Positions 58,584 to 64,000 of a stretch of 64,000 bases of DNA are shown in pieces; the stretch's first letter is position 1, and the number at the start of each line of letters is the position of its first letter. A program made the position numbers and the translations under genes. The notes under the pieces are model-generated. The model was not told the DNA's origin. It made no database searches and saw only the letters and a list, made by a program, of their open reading frames with translations. Origin of the DNA: Bacteroidales bacterium (GTDB lineage: Bacteria; Bacteroidota; Bacteroidia; Bacteroidales; Muribaculaceae); the NCBI GenBank assembly GCA_900768685.1, contig CAAGDX010000033.1, positions 43,468 through 107,467 of the forward strand, read 5' to 3'.

Positions 58584-58948
58584 GAGAAATAATATATGTT
58601 GCTGCGGGTGGTGCACTGGGATGTGTGCTTCGTTATCTTGCGGGGCGAGGTGCGGCGGCATTGCATTTGGTTTCCTTTCCTGTGGCAACGTTTGCCGTGA
58701 ATCTTTTAGGGTGTTTCTTGATAGGAATTTTTTATGGTTTGCTTGAGAAAACGAGCTTAGTGGATAGTAATTTAAGGCTTTTCTTGATAGTAGGTCTTTG
58801 TGGCGGTTTTACCACTTTTTCTTCTTTTGCATGGGAACTGCTTAAAATGACCAACACGTCTTCATGGCTCACATTTGCACTTTATCTCACTGCCAGCATC
58901 CTTTTTGGCTTCCTCCTTGTGGCTTTTGGCAGATACTTAGTGAGATAA
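58577..58948 (+). CDS. crcB: fluoride exporter CrcB (Fluc)
   Basis: Fluc proteins are dual-topology dimeric fluoride channels that lower cytoplasmic fluoride. The 123-residue protein has four membrane helices and the family signatures GGALGCVLRYLAGR (11-24), FAVNLLGCFLIGIF and GLCGGFTTFSSFAWE with the conserved Phe and Ser/Thr lining the pore. Its ATG overlaps the fic stop by 7 nt. No fluoride riboswitch is seen before it, as it lies inside the fic gene. It converges on the helicase gene. Confidence 0.93.
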   Translation: MLREIIYVAAGGALGCVLRYLAGRGAAALHLVSFPVATFAVNLLGCFLIGIFYGLLEKTSLVDSNLRLFLIVGLCGGFTTFSSFAWELLKMTNTSSWLTFALYLTASILFGFLLVAFGRYLVR

Positions 58949-58961
58949 AATTAAAATCCTT

Positions 58962-60374
58962 TCATTTAATCTCCACCGTAGGAGCAATAAAGAAAACTTT
59001 TGTGGTTGCACGCGTGATAGCGGTGTAAAGCCAGCGGAAAAGGTCTATGTTTGTGTAGGCTTCCGGCGGAATGTAGCCCATATCTATGAAAACATTTTTC
59101 CACTGTCCTCCCTGTGCCTTGTGGCAAGTGACCGCGTAGGCGTATTTGATTTGGAGAGCATTGAAATGCGGGTCTTGCTTGAGCATTTTCAGGCGTATGC
59201 CGTAAGGTGTGAGAGGGTCGAACTTGTTGTTATCGTCTATGATATCATTTGCCAGTTTCTGATATTTATCCTGTTGCAGTGCCGGAGAGTCAGACGTTAG
59301 AGAGTTGAGAATCACTTTCACATCAAGCGTGATATTGCGGTCGATAAGCGTTATTTTCAGGTCTGCAAAACGCAGTCCGTAAGCCCACTCAGTGCCATAA
59401 ACCTGCTCTATGCGTGCAATATCGCCATTTGCTATGAAATCCAGTTTGTTTTTTCCTTTTGAGGTGAAAAAATAGTTGTTTTTTGCCACGAGGAGCAGTT
59501 CGCCTTTTGTTAGTTCTTCCTCTTTGTCAAAAATTCTGCGGCGGATAGCATTGTTGAAATCCACGGCACGGCGGTTTGAGCGAGTGATGAGGATTGTGTC
59601 GTCTGTTTCGCCGGAAGAATAAGCCGTTGTCAGTGCATCTTCCAGGCTTTCAGAGTCCAGAACTTGCACGTCGTCAAACGGCGAAACAGTAAGCACCGGG
59701 GCGGAGAGCATTTCGCTTTTCATTTGCCGGCGGATAGAGGTGGCGTTGTATAAAATGCCGGATTGACTTGCTTGGCGGACTGTTTCCGTCATTGTCACCT
59801 TTGTCACGGCAAGTCCGTATGAGTGAAGTACGGGAATACTCATTGCCGGGCTTTCCGACATGCCCACAGGCGGCAACTGTGCGGTGTCGCCGAGGAGAAT
59901 AAGCCTGCACCCTTCTGCTGTATAGACGTATTGTATCAGGTCCTCCAGAATGTTTGTTCCGCTATCCGTCTGCGTGCTTATCATAGACGCTTCGTCAACT
60001 ATGAAGAAAGTGTCTGTGTGGTGATTTTCGCACACGGAGGCGATAGTAGATGCTTCGCCGATGCCGGGCTGGCGATAAATTTTCCTGTGAATTGTGAATG
60101 CTTGGCGTTTTGCAAAGTTCCCGAAAACCTTTGCCGCTCTGCCTGTCGGGGCAAGGAGGATGGAATTTATGCCTACCTGGTGGAGCGTGTTTACGAGTGC
60201 CGCAGTGACAGATGTCTTGCCTGTTCCGGCATATCCGTTGAGGAGAAAAATGGAGCGAGGCGAGGCATTACGCGAGCAGAAACGCGACAGGGCAGCAATC
60301 AGTTTTTCCTGCTGCCCTGTAGGGGTATATGGCAAATTGCCTGTTACTCTTTCTGCAAATTCCGCTACTGTCAT
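58962..60374 (-). CDS. RecD-like ATP-dependent DNA helicase / exonuclease family
   Basis: This 470-residue protein is a short superfamily 1B helicase. FLLNGYAGTGKTSVTAALV (about 43-61) is Walker A, FFIVDEASMIS (about 123-133) Walker B, LILLGDTAQLPPV (about 158-170) motif III, and YAVTCHKAQGGQWKNVFID (about 421-439) the UvrD_C_2-like motif V region. It lacks the long N-terminal domain of RecD2. The role in recombination or repair cannot be specified. It lies 62 nt downstream of cysS on the same strand. Confidence 0.88.
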   Translation of the reverse strand: MTVAEFAERVTGNLPYTPTGQQEKLIAALSRFCSRNASPRSIFLLNGYAGTGKTSVTAALVNTLHQVGINSILLAPTGRAAKVFGNFAKRQAFTIHRKIYRQPGIGEASTIASVCENHHTDTFFIVDEASMISTQTDSGTNILEDLIQYVYTAEGCRLILLGDTAQLPPVGMSESPAMSIPVLHSYGLAVTKVTMTETVRQASQSGILYNATSIRRQMKSEMLSAPVLTVSPFDDVQVLDSESLEDALTTAYSSGETDDTILITRSNRRAVDFNNAIRRRIFDKEEELTKGELLLVAKNNYFFTSKGKNKLDFIANGDIARIEQVYGTEWAYGLRFADLKITLIDRNITLDVKVILNSLTSDSPALQQDKYQKLANDIIDDNNKFDPLTPYGIRLKMLKQDPHFNALQIKYAYAVTCHKAQGGQWKNVFIDMGYIPPEAYTNIDLFRWLYTAITRATTKVFFIAPTVEIK

Positions 60375-60436
60375 GGAGTGGGATTTTGGGTGATTCGGAG
60401 TTTTCAGAGCACTCGGATAACTCGGGAATTATTATC

Positions 60437-61924
60437 TTATTTCAGTCTCCATTCCACACCGTCCTTGGTGTCTTTGACGTCGAAGCCGAATTCTGCAAGT
60501 TTGTTGCGGATAAGGTCGCTGGTAGCCCAGTTTTTGGCTGCTTTAGCTTCACCGCGGATTTGGAGAAGCAAGTCAACGGCTTGTTCAAACGGTTTGAGCG
60601 ATTCGCTGTTGCCACCGGAAACAATGTCTGCACGCATACCCAAAATTTCAAATAGGAATGTGTCGAAAAGGGCTTTCAGTGCGGCGATATCTTCTGCAGT
60701 GGCTTGTGCCTGAGAGTTGTTTGCAAGGTTGATGAGTCGGCAAGCCTCAAAGAGGTGTGCAATCACAATCGGAGTGTTAAGGTCATCGTCGAGAGCCTCG
60801 TAGCATTTACCTTCAAGTGCTTTCACGTCTGCGGCAATGGTTGATTCCGCAGCCGGCTTCAGTTCGCTGAGTCTTGAATAGCCTTCAAGCATTCTTGCGT
60901 AAGCTTTTTCCGATGCTTGGAGAGCCTCGTTGCTGAAATCCACCGTAGAACGGTACTGTGCCTGGAGGATAAAGAATCGGATAGTCATTGGCGAATAAGG
61001 CTGTGAGAGGAGCTTGTGGTTGCCGGTGAAAAATTCGTCGAGTGTGATGAAATTTCCGAGAGACTTACCCATTTTCTGCCCGTTGATGGTAATCATATTG
61101 TTGTGCATCCAATATTTTACCGTTTCGTGGTGATTGTGTGCCACGGACTGTGCTATTTCGCACTCGTGGTGTGGAAATTTGAGGTCCATACCGCCGCCGT
61201 GGATGTCAAACTGCTCGCCGAGGTATTTTTCTCCCATTGTGGAGCACTCCAGATGCCATCCCGGGAAACCTTCGCTCCAGGGTGAAGGCCAGTGCATGAT
61301 ATGTTCCGGTGCGGCTTTTTTCCAGAGGGCAAAGTCTGTGGGGTGATGTTTTTCGCTTTGTCCGTCAAGTGAGCGAGTTTCGCTGAGCAATTCTTCGATG
61401 TTACGTCCGGAGAGTTTGCCGTAGTTAAAGTCCTTGTTGTACTTAGGCACATCAAAATACACGGAACCTTCGCTGACGTAAGCGTAACCGCTGTCCAGAA
61501 TCTTTTTGATATATTCAATTTGCTCTATAATGTGACCTGAAGCGTGAGGTTCAATGGAAGGCGGCAGCACGTTCAGTGCGTCCATAGCGGAGTGATACCT
61601 GTTGAGGTAAAATTGCACCACTTCCATGGGTTCCAGTTGCTCCAGACGAGCTTTTTTTGCAATTTTGTCTTCTCCATCGTCGGCATCATGCTCCAGGTGA
61701 CCCACGTCTGTGATATTGCGGACGTATCTCACTTTGTAGCCCAGATGCTTGAGGTATCGGAAAAGAATGTCAAAAGTGATAGCGGGGCGAGCGTGTCCCA
61801 GGTGTCCGTCGCCATAAACCGTAGGACCGCAGACGTACATGCCTACGTGTCCTTCGTGAATAGGCACAAACAGTTCTTTCTTTCTGGTGATTGAATTGTA
61901 TATTGTGAAATTGTTTTGTTTCAT
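60437..61924 (-). CDS. cysS: cysteinyl-tRNA synthetase
   Basis: This class I synthetase charges tRNA-Cys. The 495-residue protein has VCGPTVYGDGHLGHARPAI (HIGH-type HLGH, with zinc-binding Cys at its start), PGWHLECSTM with the second zinc Cys and KMGKSLGN (about 286-293) as KMSKS. The C-terminal helical domain and anticodon region are complete. It lies 3 nt downstream of the DUF3467 gene. Confidence 0.97.
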   Translation of the reverse strand: MKQNNFTIYNSITRKKELFVPIHEGHVGMYVCGPTVYGDGHLGHARPAITFDILFRYLKHLGYKVRYVRNITDVGHLEHDADDGEDKIAKKARLEQLEPMEVVQFYLNRYHSAMDALNVLPPSIEPHASGHIIEQIEYIKKILDSGYAYVSEGSVYFDVPKYNKDFNYGKLSGRNIEELLSETRSLDGQSEKHHPTDFALWKKAAPEHIMHWPSPWSEGFPGWHLECSTMGEKYLGEQFDIHGGGMDLKFPHHECEIAQSVAHNHHETVKYWMHNNMITINGQKMGKSLGNFITLDEFFTGNHKLLSQPYSPMTIRFFILQAQYRSTVDFSNEALQASEKAYARMLEGYSRLSELKPAAESTIAADVKALEGKCYEALDDDLNTPIVIAHLFEACRLINLANNSQAQATAEDIAALKALFDTFLFEILGMRADIVSGGNSESLKPFEQAVDLLLQIRGEAKAAKNWATSDLIRNKLAEFGFDVKDTKDGVEWRLK

Positions 61925-61927
61925 TTT

Positions 61928-62242
61928 TTATGCTTCAAACGGGTTTGGAATGTCGTTACCATTGTTGCCGTTGCCCTGTATAGGCAATTTTCTCTGTATT
62001 TCGCCGAAAACCTGCTCGTATTTTCTGATGTTGTCGTTGAGGGCAAAAAGCAGATTTTTCACATTTTCCGGAGTCATAATAATGCGGCTGTGAACTCTTG
62101 CTTGCGGCATATTTGGTGCTGCAGCGATGAAATCTACAAAAAATTCACTTGCAGAGTGAGAAACAACAGCAAGGTTTGAGTACTGTCCACATGCTACTTC
62201 GGGAGTGAGTTCTATTTTTAATTCGTTTTTTTTCTGTTCCAT
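61928..62242 (-). CDS. DUF3467 protein
   Basis: This 104-residue soluble protein has no signal peptide. ELKIELTPEVACGQYSNLAV and SEFFVDFIAAAPNMPQARVHSRIIMTPENVKNLL match family DUF3467, a small beta protein common in Bacteroidota and of unknown function. It lies 3 nt upstream of cysS and 25 nt downstream of the NigD-like gene, so it shares their strand and probably transcript. Confidence 0.88.
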   Translation of the reverse strand: MEQKKNELKIELTPEVACGQYSNLAVVSHSASEFFVDFIAAAPNMPQARVHSRIIMTPENVKNLLFALNDNIRKYEQVFGEIQRKLPIQGNGNNGNDIPNPFEA

Positions 62243-62267
62243 AGTGATGTATTGTTTTTTTTGATTG

Positions 62268-62927
62268 TTAAAATTCGATAGTTATAGTGTTATTTTTCAT
62301 TTCAGGGTCATAGAAGCGGATGTTAAGTCCTTGCCATTCAGTGCTTTCCGGGATTGCGGCAACGTCAAAGGCAATGTAGTATGTCCTGTAAAAAGTGTCT
62401 GCCGTGTCTATCGCGCCTTCCAGTGAGTGATAGAGGTATGCAGTGGGAAATGCCTCATTTTTAGTGAGTTCGTCAACGATGATAGCAACTTTTCTGTTTT
62501 CCGGATAGTAAGGCAGCCCAGCACGCATCACCACATGGCGGTCTATGCTCCAGCAACTTTGCAGATGTACGGCATCCGAGTCCCAGCCGGAGATGTCTTC
62601 TCCGGAACCGATGTAAGCATCAAAATTGCTTATCATAGAGGCAGATAGGAGTGAAATGTTGCCGGCTTTTTCGTCATCAAGAGCATACTGAATCACCACG
62701 CATTTTCCCGTGAGTTCCGTTTCTTCATCTTTGAGGACTGCTTCCGAGTGCAAACTTGAAACGTCGCCATTGTTGTCTGCCACGCGGAAAGTAGTGCCGC
62801 TTTGCGTAATAGACTCAATCAGAGCCACATCCGTGTAAACAAATCTTTCGCTCGGGTCTTCGTCGCTGCAAGAAGCGAGGAGGATGCTGCAAATGAGGAT
62901 AATATTCAGTAAATATGCTTTTTTCAT
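62268..62927 (-). CDS. NigD-like lipoprotein
   Basis: This 219-residue lipoprotein has a signal peptide ending LLASC (Cys20) and a mature part of two beta domains. The N-terminal part (TDVALIESITQSGTTFRVADNNG) is the OB-like start of the NigD family, and DSDAVHLQSCWSIDRHVVMRAGL lies in the C-terminal half. NigD was first noted beside bacteriocin genes, but most homologues are of unknown role. Its ATG overlaps the stop of the LolD-type ATPase (ATGA), which suggests coupled translation. Confidence 0.82.
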   Translation of the reverse strand: MKKAYLLNIILICSILLASCSDEDPSERFVYTDVALIESITQSGTTFRVADNNGDVSSLHSEAVLKDEETELTGKCVVIQYALDDEKAGNISLLSASMISNFDAYIGSGEDISGWDSDAVHLQSCWSIDRHVVMRAGLPYYPENRKVAIIVDELTKNEAFPTAYLYHSLEGAIDTADTFYRTYYIAFDVAAIPESTEWQGLNIRFYDPEMKNNTITIEF

Positions 62928-63592
62928 TTGTTTACTGTTATATCGGTGATAAGTCCGTCTTTGAGGTGAACAATTTTGTCTGCGTCAGCGGCAAAGTTTT
63001 CGTCGTGTGTCACAATCACGAATGTTTGCTGCATATCGTTTCTGAGGTCAAAAAAGAGTTTGTGGAGCTCGTGCCTGTTAGTGCTGTCCAGGCTTCCGGA
63101 AGGCTCATCGGCGAGAACAACGGCGGGTTTGTTTATAAGCGAGCGAGCCACGGCTGCTCTTTGCTTCTCGCCGCCGGAGAGTTCTGCGGGCTTGTGTTCC
63201 GTGCGGTGTGACAGTCCGAGGTATTCAATGAGTTTTTTTGCCTCCGCTTCCGCTTCTTTTTGCGAAGTTCCTTTGATTAGAGCAGGCATCATCACGTTTT
63301 CCAGCAGGGTAAATTCCGGCAGGAGTTGGTGAAACTGAAATACGAAACCGATGTTTTTGTTGCGGAAATGAGCCAGGTCGTTATCGCTGAGGGCAAAGAC
63401 GTCTGTGCCGGAGTATTCCACTTTCCCGCAATCCGGTCGCTCGATAGTGCCCATTATTTGGAGTAGGGTGGTTTTGCCGGCACCGCTGGGACCGACAATG
63501 GCGATTATTTCACGGCTGCAGATGTCCAGGGAAATGCCTTTTAGCACCTCCACTTTGTCGTAACGTTTCTTTATGTCTGCTAATTTTATCAT
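62924..63592 (-). CDS. lolD: LolD/MacB-type ABC transporter ATP-binding protein
   Basis: This 222-residue ATPase has IVGPSGAGKTTLL (about 32-44, Walker A), LSGGEKQRAAVARSL (about 138-152, signature) and LADEPSGSLDSTNRHEL (about 160-176). It groups with LolD/MacB ATPases that drive extrusion of lipoproteins or peptides from the outer leaflet of the inner membrane. The permeases LolC/LolE or MacB are not adjacent; a lipoprotein gene follows with a 4-nt overlap. Its assignment to LolD rather than FtsE or MacB is tentative. Confidence 0.85.
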   Translation of the reverse strand: MIKLADIKKRYDKVEVLKGISLDICSREIIAIVGPSGAGKTTLLQIMGTIERPDCGKVEYSGTDVFALSDNDLAHFRNKNIGFVFQFHQLLPEFTLLENVMMPALIKGTSQKEAEAEAKKLIEYLGLSHRTEHKPAELSGGEKQRAAVARSLINKPAVVLADEPSGSLDSTNRHELHKLFFDLRNDMQQTFVIVTHDENFAADADKIVHLKDGLITDITVNK

Positions 63593-63824
63593 ATTATTCT
63601 GCGAAGATAGTCATTTTTTTACGTTTGGACTAAAAAATAATGGTAAAAAATTGCCTTTTGCGTTTAGATGACAATTTTGAGCAGAGAAATCTCTATTTTT
63701 AAGTTTGTTAAAAAAAAAGAGAAATAAAAAATCGCTGCTTATATAATATAATAAGGTGTAAAAGGGCGAAAAGAAGAAAAAAACAGAAAAAATGATTTTT
63801 TTTGAAAAAATATTGCAAATAAAT
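63593..63824. other. AT-rich spacer without a visible gene
   Basis: This stretch between lolD and the tRNA-Thr promoter is very rich in A and T, with many A-runs and T-runs. A 107-codon open frame on the minus strand (63611-63934) overlaps the tRNA and has a low-complexity, Phe-rich translation, so I reject it. I see no RNA motif or repeat with an assignable function. Confidence 0.6.
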
Positions 63825-63855
63825 TTTGCAGTTAAAGAAAAAAGGTTTAACTTTG
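63825..63855 (+). promoter_or_regulatory. promoter of tRNA-Thr
   Basis: TTTG (63825-63828) and TAACTTTG (63848-63855) are separated by 19 nt. Confidence 0.83.
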
Positions 63856-63906
63856 CACCGCAATTGCGACAAAACCGAGTTCGCAAGAAGCGAGAAACTT
63901 GAAAAT

Positions 63907-63980
63907 GCCTCTTTAGCTCAGTTGGCCAGAGCACGTGATTTGTAATCTCGGGGTCGTTGGTTCGAATCCGACAAGAGGCT
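63907..63980 (+). tRNA. tRNA-Thr (UGU)
   Basis: This 74-nt cloverleaf has acceptor arms GCCTCTT and AAGAGGC, D arm GCTCAGTTGGCCAGAGC, anticodon loop TTTGTAA (anticodon TGT) and T arm GTTGGTTCGAATCCGAC. CCA is not encoded. The window ends shortly after it, so further tRNAs may follow. Confidence 0.96.
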
Positions 63981-64000
63981 CAAATGAAAGTCAAGCAGCA

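Noticed and set aside
63611..63934. Minus-strand open frame of 107 codons
   Set aside because: It overlaps tRNA-Thr and its promoter, and the translation is low-complexity and rich in Phe and Ser, as expected from AT-rich spacer.

Overview
The window is chromosomal DNA from a member of the Bacteroidota, most likely order Bacteroidales. Evidence: promoters of the Bacteroidota type (TTTG, 19-20 nt, then TAnnTTTG) precede many genes; the small family DUF4295 sits behind rpmB-rpmG; DUF3316, DUF3467, NigD-like and WbqC-like families are present; the signal peptidase I and type IIA topoisomerase subunit have the long Bacteroidota architecture; and two large secreted enzymes end in tails that look like type IX secretion sorting domains. 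I cannot name the genus. There is no rRNA, CRISPR array, prophage or transposase.

Layout. 1-1.5 kb: argH (cut by the window edge), a SRPBCC-like protein and pyrE. 1.7-4.7 kb: a FecCD-type ABC importer (ATPase, permease, lipoprotein binding protein). 4.7-6.0 kb: an accessory AAA ATPase. 6.3-12.4 kb: NSS transporter, LD-carboxypeptidase, radical SAM protein, frr, pyrH and a GNAT-like protein. 12.4-13.2 kb: a membrane-anchored pseudokinase. 13.4-13.9 kb: rpsT between two identical tRNA-Glu genes. 14.1-19.4 kb: recO, cinA, tsaD, wbqC-like and lepB. 19.5-24.7 kb: secreted or outer-membrane proteins (endonuclease I, a lipoprotein, S41 protease, DUF3316). 24.9-26.3 kb: a second accessory ATPase. 26.5-36.5 kb: parC, metK behind a SAM riboswitch, tRNA-Phe, pnp, nadE, rpmB-rpmG-DUF4295. 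36.6-40.2 kb: a secreted GH13 amylase with starch-binding modules and a DUF456 protein. 40.2-41.8 kb: a repeat array and a third accessory ATPase. 41.8-50.4 kb: a flippase-like membrane protein, a DbpA-like helicase coupled to a histidine kinase, a HAD phosphatase, hipBA, hpf, xerC, rpsU and a serine acetyltransferase-like gene. 50.5-64 kb: SlyD-like isomerase, a Fic protein, a low-molecular-weight phosphatase, GH20 hexosaminidase, sugar nucleotidyltransferase, tyrS, a second Fic protein, crcB, RecD-like helicase, cysS, DUF3467, NigD-like lipoprotein, a LolD-type ATPase and tRNA-Thr.

Most of the window is housekeeping: pyrimidine and NAD synthesis, translation, RNA decay, DNA topology and repair, and envelope export. 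Scattered through it are solitary accessory genes: three AAA ATPases with a C-terminal PD-(D/E)XK-like core, two Fic proteins and one HipBA pair. These coincide with almost all of the unusual repeats here: direct repeats flanking one ATPase gene, a 33-bp array with paired inverted arms before another, frame-shifting 11-mers inside one fic, a clustered 10-mer at the end of the other, and a 14-nt motif starting exactly at stop codons. This link between single-gene cargo and local repeats is the most interesting pattern in the window. All of it was read by eye; no database search or folding was run.
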